Assembly (NCBI GenBank): GCA_029560415.1
Contig: JAKQKY010000188.1
Span: 1-33,687 of the forward strand
Direction: 5' to 3'
Source of the DNA: Bacteroidota bacterium
GTDB lineage: Bacteria; Bacteroidota; Bacteroidia; Chitinophagales; Chitinophagaceae
Length of the DNA stretch: 33,687 nt
Below the pieces are notes generated by a model. That model had not been told where the DNA came from. It did not search any database and saw only the letters and a program-made list of their open reading frames with translations. Position numbers and translations under genes: made by a program. Position 1 is the stretch's first letter. Every line of letters begins with the position of its first letter. Below, piece by piece: positions 24,215 to 32,272 of this stretch.

Positions 24215-25915
24215 TTATTGCACTCCCTGCATTTTTTTACCGGCTATCGCTGCAATCAATTCACGGGTATATCCTTCTTTTGGATGATGATACACTTCAT
24301 CAGAGGTGCCCGATTCAATGATCTTTCCCTGCTTCATCACAAGGATCCTGTCGCACAGGTAATGTACTACCGATAAGTCATGCGAAATAAAAATGGCTGT
24401 AAAATGACCAGATTGCCTGAGATCATTGATGAGATTTATCACATGAGCCTGTACACTCACATCCAATGCAGATACGCTTTCATCGAATATTAGAAAGCGT
24501 GGGTCGGAAGCCAGGGCACGGGCAATACAGATGCGTTGCCGTTGCCCGCCGCTGAACTGGTGTGGGTACCTGTTAAAAACATCGGAAGGCAACTGTACCT
24601 GTTGCAGCAGCGATATCGCTTTTTCTTTTCTTTCTTTTTGACCGGTATATAAACGGTGAACTTCCAGGGGTTCCATAATGGCCTCACCTATGCTTAACCG
24701 TGGGTTCAGGGAGCCGAATGGATCCTGGAAAACGATCTGGATATTTTTCCGGATCTTTCTTAATTCGCCGGGGGAGAGTTTATTCAGGTCTGTTCCATTG
24801 AGGATGATCTTTCCGGCACTTGGTTTTACCAGTTGCAGGATGGCCCTTCCGAGGGTTGTTTTACCGGAGCCGCTTTCACCAACAATGCCAACTATTTCGT
24901 GTTGCTTTACATCAAAACTCACCTTGTCAACAGCCATCGTAATTGCAGGCTGGGTACCGAAAAATTGTTTTCTGTGTTTAAAATGAACCGACAGATCCTG
25001 CACAGATAATACCGTTTCACTTCCGGCTACTGGTACTTGTTGTATGGGCAAAGGTTTTGGAGTGGTTGCATCGCCTGCTATAAAATCTTCCAGCACAGGC
25101 AATTTATTTCCTTTGCTGTTAACAGCTGGTCTGCATGCCAACAAAGCTTTCGTATATGGATGTACAGGTTTGTTGAGTACAGTAGATGCGGGTCCTTGCT
25201 CCACAATATTGCCCTGGTACATTACCAGCAGTTCGTCCGCTATATCCGCAACCAGGCCAAGATCGTGGGAAATGAACAATACCGACATTCCGTTTTTCTG
25301 CTGAAGTTTTTTGATAAGATCAACGATGCTTTTTTGTGTTCGTACATCAAGCGCTGTTGTTGGTTCATCAGCTATCAATAATGCAGGTTGGCAGCACATC
25401 GCCATTGCGATCATGACCCTTTGTTTTTGCCCGCCACTCAATTGATGCGGATACCGGTTCACTATACCCGCAGGTTGCGGAAGCTCCACTTCTGTAAACA
25501 ATTCGATCGTTTTTGAAAGGGCTTCTTTTTTGCTGATGTCCAGGTGTCTTCGCAATGTTTCAATGATCTGTTCACCACAGGTAAGCACGGGATTCAATGA
25601 GGTCATGGGTTCCTGGAAGATCATGGCGATCTCTTTTCCCCGGGTATTCATCAAATCCTTTGCAGGCATGCTAAGGATATTTACCGGTTCGGTTCCATTC
25701 CTGGTATACATGATTTCTCCGCCTAATATCGCATTGGCAGGCAGCAGGTTCAGCAATGACAAGGCGGTAATAGATTTGCCCGATCCGCTTTCGCCCACTA
25801 TGGCGGTGATCTTTCCGCTATGTAAAGAAAAAGAAATATTGCGTACAGCCGTAGTCGTGATGCCCTCCCTGTTAAAATCTACCTTCAGGTTCCTGATATC
25901 GAGGAGGGGAGTCAT
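24215..25915 (-). CDS. ABC transporter ATP-binding protein with two ATPase domains (peptide/nickel uptake type)
   Basis: A 566-residue cytoplasmic ATPase in which two OppD/OppF-type domains are fused, as in YejF and GsiA. Domain 1 (about 1-260): Walker A GESGSGKS (41-48), signature LSGGQKQR, Walker B LLIADEPTTALD. Domain 2 (about 290-560): Walker A GESGSGKT near residue 345, signature FSGGQRQR, Walker B FLIFDESVSALD, followed by the usual switch His in FISHDLS. Both ATP sites look intact. It would power import of oligopeptides or a related solute, but no permease or binding-protein gene is present, so the partner subunits lie elsewhere. Begins 8 nt after the AMP nucleosidase stop, implying co-transcription, though no functional link is known to me. 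Confidence 0.93.
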   Translation of the reverse strand: MTPLLDIRNLKVDFNREGITTTAVRNISFSLHSGKITAIVGESGSGKSITALSLLNLLPANAILGGEIMYTRNGTEPVNILSMPAKDLMNTRGKEIAMIFQEPMTSLNPVLTCGEQIIETLRRHLDISKKEALSKTIELFTEVELPQPAGIVNRYPHQLSGGQKQRVMIAMAMCCQPALLIADEPTTALDVRTQKSIVDLIKKLQQKNGMSVLFISHDLGLVADIADELLVMYQGNIVEQGPASTVLNKPVHPYTKALLACRPAVNSKGNKLPVLEDFIAGDATTPKPLPIQQVPVAGSETVLSVQDLSVHFKHRKQFFGTQPAITMAVDKVSFDVKQHEIVGIVGESGSGKTTLGRAILQLVKPSAGKIILNGTDLNKLSPGELRKIRKNIQIVFQDPFGSLNPRLSIGEAIMEPLEVHRLYTGQKERKEKAISLLQQVQLPSDVFNRYPHQFSGGQRQRICIARALASDPRFLIFDESVSALDVSVQAHVINLINDLRQSGHFTAIFISHDLSVVHYLCDRILVMKQGKIIESGTSDEVYHHPKEGYTRELIAAIAGKKMQGVQ

Positions 25916-25923
25916 ATGAGATT

Positions 25924-26694
25924 CTAAAATTTCAGGTGTCTTACAGTTAGTCCGTCATTGATCAGTTGTTTCAATGAATCGATGCCGATCTTCAGGTGTC
26001 TTTCAACAAACTGGGCTGTAACATTGAGGTCACTTGCTTCTGTTTTTACACCTTCGGGCACCATGGGAGAATCGCTCACCAGCAATAAGGCACCAGTAGG
26101 TATTTTATTGTAGAAACCAACCGTAAAGATGGTAGCCGTTTCCATGTCGATGGCGTAGGCTCTTACTTTCTGGAGATATTCTTTAAATACATCATCATGT
26201 TCCCAGACACGCCGGTTGGTGGTGTAACAAACACCTGTCCAGTAATCACATTCCGAATCACGGATGGTGGTGGAGATCGCTTTCTGCAACGCAAACGCAG
26301 GAAGGGCAGGTACTTCAGGTGGGAAATAGTCATTACTTGTACCCTCACCCCGAATGGCGGCAATGGGTAAGATCAGGTCGCCGATCTTATTTCTCTTTTT
26401 CAAACCGCCACATTTGCCAAGGAACAATACAGCTTTTGGTTTGATGGCCGTAAGCAGATCCATCACAGTGGCAGCACCCGGGCTGCCCATACCAAAATTA
26501 ATGATGGTGATGTTATTGGCTGTTGCGCATTGCATGGAACGATCGGAACCTACTACAGAAACATTGTTCCATTCTGCAAACATTTTTACATAATTGGAGA
26601 AATTGGTGAGCAATATATATTCACCAAAGTTGGATAATTTTTCCCCTGTATAACGGGGTAACCAGTTTTCTACGATGTCTGCTTTTGTTTTCAT
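25924..26694 (-). CDS. amn: AMP nucleosidase (short, Bacteroidota type)
   Basis: A cytoplasmic enzyme of the nucleoside phosphorylase superfamily, 256 residues, expected to hydrolyse AMP to adenine and ribose 5-phosphate. Motifs: INFGMGSPGAATVMDLL (phosphate loop), LFLGKCGGLKKR, AIDMETATIFTVG (substrate-binding Met-Glu), and LVSDSPMVPEG with the catalytic Asp. It lacks the N-terminal regulatory domain of the about 480-residue E. coli Amn, as is usual in Bacteroidota proteins of this name. A related nucleosidase activity on another purine is possible. It is the first gene of a two-gene unit with the ABC ATPase. Confidence 0.88.
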   Translation of the reverse strand: MKTKADIVENWLPRYTGEKLSNFGEYILLTNFSNYVKMFAEWNNVSVVGSDRSMQCATANNITIINFGMGSPGAATVMDLLTAIKPKAVLFLGKCGGLKKRNKIGDLILPIAAIRGEGTSNDYFPPEVPALPAFALQKAISTTIRDSECDYWTGVCYTTNRRVWEHDDVFKEYLQKVRAYAIDMETATIFTVGFYNKIPTGALLLVSDSPMVPEGVKTEASDLNVTAQFVERHLKIGIDSLKQLINDGLTVRHLKF

Positions 26695-26711
26695 GCCGAT
26701 TTTAATTCAGA

Positions 26712-26742
26712 TAAAAGTACAAAAATTAGCTGTGATCGCCAA
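26712..26742 (-). promoter_or_regulatory. Candidate promoter for amn
   Basis: Minus strand: TTG (26742-26740), 20 nt, TACTTTTA (26719-26712), one mismatch from TAnnTTTG, 18 nt before the ATG at 26694. Confidence 0.4.
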
Positions 26743-26777
26743 TTGAGAGCCCGGGGAAAAATACCTGCGTTCAAATG

Positions 26778-26807
26778 TTGTTTTCCATGTAATAAATTTT
26801 ACATTGG
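26778..26807 (+). promoter_or_regulatory. Candidate promoter for the S8 peptidase gene
   Basis: TTG (26778-26780), 19 nt, TACATTGG (26800-26807), one mismatch from TAnnTTTG. The leader to the ATG at 26826 would be about 13 nt. Confidence 0.4.
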
Positions 26808-26825
26808 TGTACAAAACTAATTAAC

Positions 26826-28388
26826 ATGAAGAAAATTTGCCTGATGGCCATTGTTTGTACACTGGTTATTCTTTCCTGTAAGAAAACTTCGTTAAGCACG
26901 GTGGATACAAAAGACATGGAACTCATGTCAACCGAATCGATTGATGCCTTTATTAAAGAGCACATGCAAAATAACAAACCATTTGAATGGAGTACGGCTC
27001 CCGATGCAATGATCTGGAGTGCGCTGCAGCATAGTGATCATATTTTGTCTGTTGGATATAAACCAGCGGGGGTAACCGGGGTAGATGACATGCTTCATAC
27101 CATTAATATCCAGTCTGGTCCTTGGAAATCCGCGAAGGAAGAGATCATTAACCTCATACTGAGTTCAGAGCAGGAACTGGATAAATCGATCGGATTAGAC
27201 CAGATCATTCCCTGGGAAGAATCTGTTTTACCGGTTGTAGATATGGTTGTAAAAAATCCGGCTACGATAAAAAGACTTAGAGCGAGTAATCTTGTCCGTT
27301 ATGCCGAACCAATGGGTTATGAACCTCAGGATGCGGTGAAAAGTGTAAACAATGATCAGCAAACCAATACGGCTGTTCTCAGTAGCAGCGGTTGCGGTAA
27401 TAATGTTGCCGAAGGTGGCCTGGTTGCCAATGTAGATTATACAACCATTAGTCCTGCCTCAAAGCAATCATGGAATCACTCTTATCATAAAGTTTCCAGT
27501 GCCTGGACAAAATCTACCGGCGCAGGTATAAAAGTATTTATCATCGATACCGGTTGTGAGTTTGACCAGGAGAATCTTGGCAGTGCATTCAACCAGGGAA
27601 GTTCATCTGGCAGAACCGTAGAAAAGATCGTAACCCTGCCACGTTCTACCTTCCTGGGCATTCCTACCGGTCCCGTAGAAACGCCGGATGATGGTTGTGG
27701 CCACGGTACTTCTATGGCAGGCGCATGTGCCGCTCCACGAGGCACTGATGGAGCCGCCTGCGGGGTAGCATATAATTGCAACCTCGTTACCTGCCGTGCT
27801 TCGGAAGATGTTTTCATGGATGCAAGCCGTGAAGTAAAAGGTGCGTCTGATGCTTTTACCAATGCCGGCAACAGGGCCGATGTAAAGATCATCAGCATGA
27901 GCATGGGCAGGATCACCAGCAGTTCACAAATGAAAGATGCCATCGTATATGCTTATGGAAAAGGCAAATTGATCTTCTGTGCTGCCGGGACTTCATTTGG
28001 CTGGACGTCGGGTTGGTTTGGTGTGATCTTCCCCGCAAACCTTACACAGGTTAATGCAGTTACTGGCGTTCGAGATAATAGCTTCAATACAACCTGCACG
28101 GATTGCCATGACGGAAGTGAGACAGATTTTACCATCGTAATGGAAAAAGCCTCCAACAGCAGGCATGCTTTAACGTTAGCCATGACCGGTGATGCGCCTT
28201 CTACCGTTGGGGGATCTTCAGTATCAACAGCAACTGCAGCGGGCATTGCAGCACTGGTTTGGAGCCGTTTCCCGGCTTATAGCAGGGCCCAGGTATTGGA
28301 TAAGCTGATCAAAACCAGCGCCAACTACCCTACGAAGAACAGTTCTTTGGGATGGGGAAACCTGAATGCTGATGCTGCAACCAATTAA
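26826..28388 (+). CDS. Subtilisin-like (S8 family) serine peptidase, lipoprotein
   Basis: A 520-residue envelope protease. The N-terminus has a lipobox ending VILSC, so C18 is the likely lipidation site; the K19-K20 that follow do not match the surface-export signal of Bacteroidota lipoproteins, suggesting a periplasmic-facing anchor. A pro-region of about 190 residues precedes the S8 domain (about 205-515). The triad is D241 (FIIDTGCEF), H293 (GCGHGTSMAG) and S465 (GGSSVSTATAAG). The oxyanion-hole Asn expected in AAGN is a Thr here (CAAGTS, T389), so activity is uncertain. The catalytic domain carries about ten Cys, unusual for a subtilase and possibly disulfide-bonded. There is no C-terminal T9SS sorting domain. 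Ends in a strong terminator. Confidence 0.9.
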   Translation: MKKICLMAIVCTLVILSCKKTSLSTVDTKDMELMSTESIDAFIKEHMQNNKPFEWSTAPDAMIWSALQHSDHILSVGYKPAGVTGVDDMLHTINIQSGPWKSAKEEIINLILSSEQELDKSIGLDQIIPWEESVLPVVDMVVKNPATIKRLRASNLVRYAEPMGYEPQDAVKSVNNDQQTNTAVLSSSGCGNNVAEGGLVANVDYTTISPASKQSWNHSYHKVSSAWTKSTGAGIKVFIIDTGCEFDQENLGSAFNQGSSSGRTVEKIVTLPRSTFLGIPTGPVETPDDGCGHGTSMAGACAAPRGTDGAACGVAYNCNLVTCRASEDVFMDASREVKGASDAFTNAGNRADVKIISMSMGRITSSSQMKDAIVYAYGKGKLIFCAAGTSFGWTSGWFGVIFPANLTQVNAVTGVRDNSFNTTCTDCHDGSETDFTIVMEKASNSRHALTLAMTGDAPSTVGGSSVSTATAAGIAALVWSRFPAYSRAQVLDKLIKTSANYPTKNSSLGWGNLNADAATN

Positions 28389-28407
28389 TTAGTCTGAAAG
28401 AATGATT

Positions 28408-28438
28408 AAAGCCAGGACAATAACGCCTGGCTTTTTTT
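28408..28438 (+). terminator. Terminator after the S8 peptidase gene
   Basis: AAAGCCAGG (28408-28416) pairs with CCTGGCTTT (28426-28434) around a 9-nt loop, followed by more T. It lies 20 nt past the stop. Confidence 0.88.
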
Positions 28439-28480
28439 ATTTTAATGCGACATTTGCCCTTAAGATTAATTGAAATTCAA

Positions 28481-28921
28481 ATGATCAAGATCGAATACCC
28501 GGTAACAAAGCCATCCATAAAGATTGAGACAGGTAAGGAACTTGTTTTTTGTATGATCCGGAAAAAATGGGTGATACTTACACCGGAAGAATGGGTGCGG
28601 CAGAACTTCCTGCTATATCTCACCGAAAAGCAATGCTATCCGGCTTCATTGATTGCTGTTGAAAAGCAGGTACTGTTCGGGGATGTAAAAAAAAGGTTTG
28701 ATATTGTAGTTTTCGACCGCCAGGCAAAACCTTTCATGATCGTAGAATGCAAGGAAATGAATGTACCCTTAACGGAAAGTGTTTTGAACCAGGTGCTGCG
28801 TTATAATACAAATTTGCAGGCATCGTACCTGTTCATTACCAATGGGGGACATTGTGCCGGGTTTCAAACAAAGCAAGGTCAGTTCTCCGCCATAGATACA
28901 ATACCTGTATTTGAAAATTGA
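28481..28921 (+). CDS. HsdR N-terminal domain protein (orphan PD-(D/E)XK nuclease fold)
   Basis: A 146-residue cytoplasmic protein made of a single type I restriction HsdR_N domain. The start at 28481 (MIKIEYP) is preferred to the ATG at 28445 because typical relatives begin this way and the earlier ATG sits almost against the terminator. VILTPEEWVRQNFLLYL is the family signature. The nuclease core reads RFDIVVFD...FMIVECKE: the Asp, the Glu and the Lys of the D-(E)xK site are all present. There is no helicase part, no hsdM or hsdS, and no other defence gene nearby, so it is not a restriction system as it stands. Single-domain versions are widespread and uncharacterised in Bacteroidota. Confidence 0.88.
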   Translation: MIKIEYPVTKPSIKIETGKELVFCMIRKKWVILTPEEWVRQNFLLYLTEKQCYPASLIAVEKQVLFGDVKKRFDIVVFDRQAKPFMIVECKEMNVPLTESVLNQVLRYNTNLQASYLFITNGGHCAGFQTKQGQFSAIDTIPVFEN

Positions 28922-28946
28922 GCAGGTGTTTCTCTTCACGGAAAAG

Positions 28947-28978
28947 AAAATCCCCGGTTTATCTGACCGGGGATTTTT
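28947..28978. terminator. Bidirectional terminator between the HsdR-N gene and gdhA
   Basis: AAAATCCCCGGT (28947-28958) pairs perfectly with ACCGGGGATTTT (28966-28977) around a 7-nt loop. A-run on one side and T-run on the other let it serve both convergent genes. Confidence 0.9.
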
Positions 28979-28997
28979 GTATAGATAGAATAATCAA

Positions 28998-30419
28998 TTA
29001 TGGGAAAATGCCCAATTCGCCGTAGCTGGTAGCTACTTTGTTGATCGCATTCACGTAAGCGGCTGTACGCATATCGGGAATGTTCGGGTTTTTCTTCCAG
29101 ATGTCCATGATCTCGCGGGTTGCAGTGATCATGGTTTCTTCCAATCCACTGTGTACCAGGTCAACTTCTTCCGGACCGTGCATGATGAATTTACGTTCAG
29201 CATCACTTACCGTTTTTCCTGTGAGTCCTTCAATTTGTCCCAGGATATGTGTATTCAGGTTTTCGGTAAAACGTTTTTCCATACGGCCATAACGTACATG
29301 GCTAAGGTTTTTTAACCATTCGAAATAACTAACGGTCACACCACCTGCATTCAAGTACATATCAGGAACACATAAGATGCCTTTTTGAATGAATACTTCA
29401 TCCGCTTCCGGTGTACATGGTCCGTTAGCTGCTTCGCCAATGATCTTAGCTTTCACCCTTGGTGCATTATCGCCATTGATCACGTTTTCCAACGCTGCGG
29501 GAATCAGTATATCGCATTCCAGTTCCAGTGCATCGGTTGTTTTTGCCAGTGTTGTGGCACCTGGGAAATTGGTGATAGAACCTGTTTTGGCCCTGAACTG
29601 GATCAGTTCTTCTTCATGTAATCCATTCGGATTAAACACTGCGCCATCATGTTCAGAGATACAGATCACTTTGGCTCCGTTTTCCCTGAAGAATTTGGCT
29701 GAATGATATCCCACATTGCCGATACCCTGAACCACTACTGTTTTTCCTTCAATACCCATTGGCAGGCCCAGTTTTTTCATAACATCTTCCATGTTACACA
29801 CTTCACGGATACCATAGAATACGCCAAGGCCGGTAGCTTCCTTACGTCCGCGTACACCGCCTTGTGTTACTGGTTTTCCGGTAACACAACCGGCCGCATC
29901 AATTTCACCTGGTTTTAAAGATGCGTATGTATCAACGATCCAGGCCATTTCTCTTTCGCCGGTACCGTAATCAGGAGCCGGAACGTCGATGCCCGGGCCA
30001 ATGAAATTTTTCTTAACCAATTCACTTGTATAACGACGGGTAATTTTTTCCAGTTCGTATACACTGTAGTTACGTGGATTTATTTTGATACCACCTTTAC
30101 CACCACCAAAGGGCACATTAACGATGGCACATTTGTAGGTCATCAGCGAAGCGAGGGCCATTACTTCATCCTGGTTTACTTCATCACTGAAACGGATACC
30201 TCCTTTACAAGGAGTTTTATGCTGGCTGTGCTGTACACGGTAAGCTTCAATAACTTCAATACTGCCATCATCCCTTTTTACAGGGAAACGCATTTGATAT
30301 ACACTGTTACATGCTTTGATCTGCTCCAGGATTCCCGGATCAAACGAGGTGAACTTTGCTGCTTTGTCAAAACTTTTTTCAACACTCTGAAAAAAGCTAT
30401 ACGGCTTTTGTGAAGACAT
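28998..30419 (-). CDS. gdhA: Glutamate dehydrogenase (Glu/Leu/Phe/Val dehydrogenase family)
   Basis: Interconverts glutamate and 2-oxoglutarate plus ammonium with NAD(P). The 473-residue length is intermediate between the 420- and 450-residue hexameric types and has a short N-terminal extension. The substrate site includes HKTPCKGGIRFSDEV (K72) and NVPFGGGKGGIKINP (K108, the catalytic-lysine segment); PAPDYGTGEREMAWI follows. The Rossmann fold is VVVQGIGNVGYHSAKFF, with the second strand ending in E (ICISEHDG), which favours NAD over NADP but is not decisive. It stands alone, 77 nt after ccmD, and ends at a shared terminator. Confidence 0.95.
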   Translation of the reverse strand: MSSQKPYSFFQSVEKSFDKAAKFTSFDPGILEQIKACNSVYQMRFPVKRDDGSIEVIEAYRVQHSQHKTPCKGGIRFSDEVNQDEVMALASLMTYKCAIVNVPFGGGKGGIKINPRNYSVYELEKITRRYTSELVKKNFIGPGIDVPAPDYGTGEREMAWIVDTYASLKPGEIDAAGCVTGKPVTQGGVRGRKEATGLGVFYGIREVCNMEDVMKKLGLPMGIEGKTVVVQGIGNVGYHSAKFFRENGAKVICISEHDGAVFNPNGLHEEELIQFRAKTGSITNFPGATTLAKTTDALELECDILIPAALENVINGDNAPRVKAKIIGEAANGPCTPEADEVFIQKGILCVPDMYLNAGGVTVSYFEWLKNLSHVRYGRMEKRFTENLNTHILGQIEGLTGKTVSDAERKFIMHGPEEVDLVHSGLEETMITATREIMDIWKKNPNIPDMRTAAYVNAINKVATSYGELGIFP

Positions 30420-30496
30420 AATAAATGGTTTTTATTTTTTTCAAATATTCAAGCAATCTATAAATAGAATCGTTATTAATTTTTTATATCAGTAGC

Positions 30497-30715
30497 TCAG
30501 TTATCTTTTTCGATCTTCGACATTTTCCTGTCTACCAACATCACGTATAAAAACAAACCGATGAGTATGGTAAGGCAAACGGCTACTACCACATAGATCT
30601 TACCATTGCTGCGCATCAGGTCGGCCATTTCTGGCTTATCCTGGGCAAATCCAACTGTTGAAGTTATCATAGCCAGGGCAAGTAACCATAAACGGGTGAA
30701 TAATTTAGTTGTCAT
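30497..30715 (-). CDS. ccmD: CcmD family protein
   Basis: A 72-residue single-span protein of the haem-export complex. MTTKLFTRLWLLALAMITSTVGFAQ looks like a signal peptide, followed by one membrane helix (about 38-58, IYVVVAVCLTILIGLFLYV) and a short basic cytoplasmic tail (DRKMSKIEKDN). In System I, CcmD holds the haem-loaded CcmE on CcmC. The cleavable-looking N-terminus is commonplace in Bacteroidota versions. The ATG overlaps the end of ccmC by 11 nt, supporting translational coupling. No SD is visible. Confidence 0.82.
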   Translation of the reverse strand: MTTKLFTRLWLLALAMITSTVGFAQDKPEMADLMRSNGKIYVVVAVCLTILIGLFLYVMLVDRKMSKIEKDN

Positions 30716-31406
30716 GTATCAATTTTTTATCCCTGAATAATTCGAGCCTTATTTTTAAGGTTGCGATCCATACTCCCAATAACGTCCAGCCAATCACCGC
30801 CGGGTAAAATACCATGCGCATGGATGAATCCATGTCATTTCTATCCAATGCCGGGTTCCCGCTATCACTACCGGGAGCGCCTGGGTGCAAACTTCCCACC
30901 AGCCTTGGAATGATCCAGATACTTGGGAATAGCATGGCAAATGCGAAAATATTATAAACAGCACTTATCCTTGCCCGTTTGTCGATATCGGTAAAGGAGC
31001 CACGCAATACAAAGTAAGCTCCATAGATCAATAATGCAATGGCGGCGCCAATCAGTTTTGGTTCTTTCAAAACACTTCCGAGCGATTGACCCTGGTCGGT
31101 TACCCAGGTTACTGATACCCAGATCATACCCGTTGTATAACCAAGAATGCCGAATAAAGAACCCACTGAAGCAAAATTGCGGGCAAAAATGTCATTTCGG
31201 TAATCAAAACCGCGAAGGTATTTAATGCTGTAGTAGAAGCTGGTTCCAAAGAGGATCATCATCCCAAACCACATGCAAACATGGAAGTACAGGTTGCGGA
31301 TGGTTTCATTTAAAATAAACAAGTGAGGAACATCAAGCAGGAAGCCGGCAATGATAGTATATACCAATAAAATGAATGATAATATTTTCCACCAGCTTTT
31401 ATGCAC
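30705..31406 (-). CDS. ccmC: Haem exporter subunit CcmC (CcmC/CcsA family)
   Basis: A 233-residue inner-membrane protein with six predicted helices. It presents haem to the chaperone CcmE. The two conserved haem-ligand histidines are visible: H42 in LYFHVCMWF and H174 in VGSLHPGAPGS. The periplasmic tryptophan-rich WWD loop, normally with a run such as WGTWWVWD, is much changed here (WVSVTWVTDQGQ, from 96): only two spaced Trp and one Asp are kept. DKRARISAVYNIF and SSMRMVFYPAV are typical of the Bacteroidota proteins. It overlaps ccmD by 11 nt and lies 99 nt after ccmB, with its own promoter between (see 31433-31461). Confidence 0.9.
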   Translation of the reverse strand: MHKSWWKILSFILLVYTIIAGFLLDVPHLFILNETIRNLYFHVCMWFGMMILFGTSFYYSIKYLRGFDYRNDIFARNFASVGSLFGILGYTTGMIWVSVTWVTDQGQSLGSVLKEPKLIGAAIALLIYGAYFVLRGSFTDIDKRARISAVYNIFAFAMLFPSIWIIPRLVGSLHPGAPGSDSGNPALDRNDMDSSMRMVFYPAVIGWTLLGVWIATLKIRLELFRDKKLIHDN

Positions 31407-31432
31407 AAATGCAGGTATTTAATTTAGTGGCG

Positions 31433-31461
31433 CAAAGTTATGGGAATTGCCAACATGGCAA
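31433..31461 (-). promoter_or_regulatory. ccmC promoter with embedded inverted repeat
   Basis: Minus strand: TTG (31461-31459), 18 nt, TAACTTTG (31440-31433, perfect -7). Transcription would start near 31427, about 20 nt before the ccmC ATG. A perfect dyad TTGCCA-ACA-TGGCAA (31447-31461) covers the -33 box and the spacer, where a bound repressor would block RNA polymerase. Confidence 0.5.
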
Positions 31462-31505
31462 ACAAAAAAATGTCCTGTTCAGGCAGTATTGTGGAGGAGA
31501 TACTG

Positions 31506-32165
31506 TTAATCTTTCCAGAGATATGGAAAGAGGATCACGGCCAGTACAATCACGAGCAGGTCCATCAGGCCAGTCAGCCCGGCCAGTTGAAATACAGCTC
31601 CATCCCGAAACACCTCGGAAAAGGCGCTTTTGCTGAGTCGCATGAGCAGTAATAGTTGTGGCAGGATCACGGGGAATCCAAGAATAGCGATCAGCGCTGC
31701 ATTTTGCTGGGCTTTTGCTGCAATGGCACTCATGAGGGTGAAAACGAGGCTGATGCTTGTTCCGCCAAGTAATACGATGCCAACAAAACGAAGGCTGTCT
31801 GAAACCGGGTTATCCAGGAAGATAAAAAATAATACCAGGCTCACCAGGCTCATCATCAACATCAGGATCACATTAAAGATCAGTTTAGCTATGATAAACT
31901 CTACGGGTGATGCGATGGAGTAAAAATAGAGCATCCTTCCTTTGTTTTCCTGCAGGAAGCTTTTGGCCACGGTATTTACACATACAAAAAGCTGTATCAC
32001 CCAAAAAAGGCTGTTCCACGTATTGCTCTCCGGGCTGTCGGGCATCGAAAGATATAAAACAAATATGGTTGAGGCAATATATAATAGTATACCGTAAAAA
32101 GTATGCTGCTGTCTCAATTCAAGCAGGATGTCTTTTCTTAATAAGGCAAAAATGCGGTGATACAT
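31506..32165 (-). CDS. ccmB: Haem exporter permease CcmB
   Basis: A 219-residue ABC permease with six hydrophobic helices and little else; it forms the membrane core that works with CcmC and the ATPase CcmA in cytochrome c maturation System I. The N-terminus RKDILLELRQQHTFYGILLY and the TVAKSFLQENKGRMLYFY segment are characteristic of CcmB. The ccmA gene is not within the window; it would be expected elsewhere in the genome. It is first in the ccmB-ccmC-ccmD block; ccmC is separated by 99 nt and seems to have its own promoter. I see no clear promoter for ccmB. Confidence 0.9.
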   Translation of the reverse strand: MYHRIFALLRKDILLELRQQHTFYGILLYIASTIFVLYLSMPDSPESNTWNSLFWVIQLFVCVNTVAKSFLQENKGRMLYFYSIASPVEFIIAKLIFNVILMLMMSLVSLVLFFIFLDNPVSDSLRFVGIVLLGGTSISLVFTLMSAIAAKAQQNAALIAILGFPVILPQLLLLMRLSKSAFSEVFRDGAVFQLAGLTGLMDLLVIVLAVILFPYLWKD

Positions 32166-32272
32166 GGCCGCAAATTACAGATAAAGTTGCAGCAGGGAAT
32201 GATTAAAGATGACAAAAACCGGAGTATGATGCCCGCTTTGAATAAAAGCCAACAGCAGCATCTCTATCTTGG

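Noticed and set aside
27485-27943. 152-codon minus-strand frame inside the S8 peptidase gene
   Set aside because: The plus-strand frame carries the catalytic Asp and His motifs over this same stretch; the antisense product resembles nothing.
28481-28921. A type I restriction system
   Set aside because: Only an HsdR_N-type domain is present; no helicase, methylase or specificity subunit within the window.
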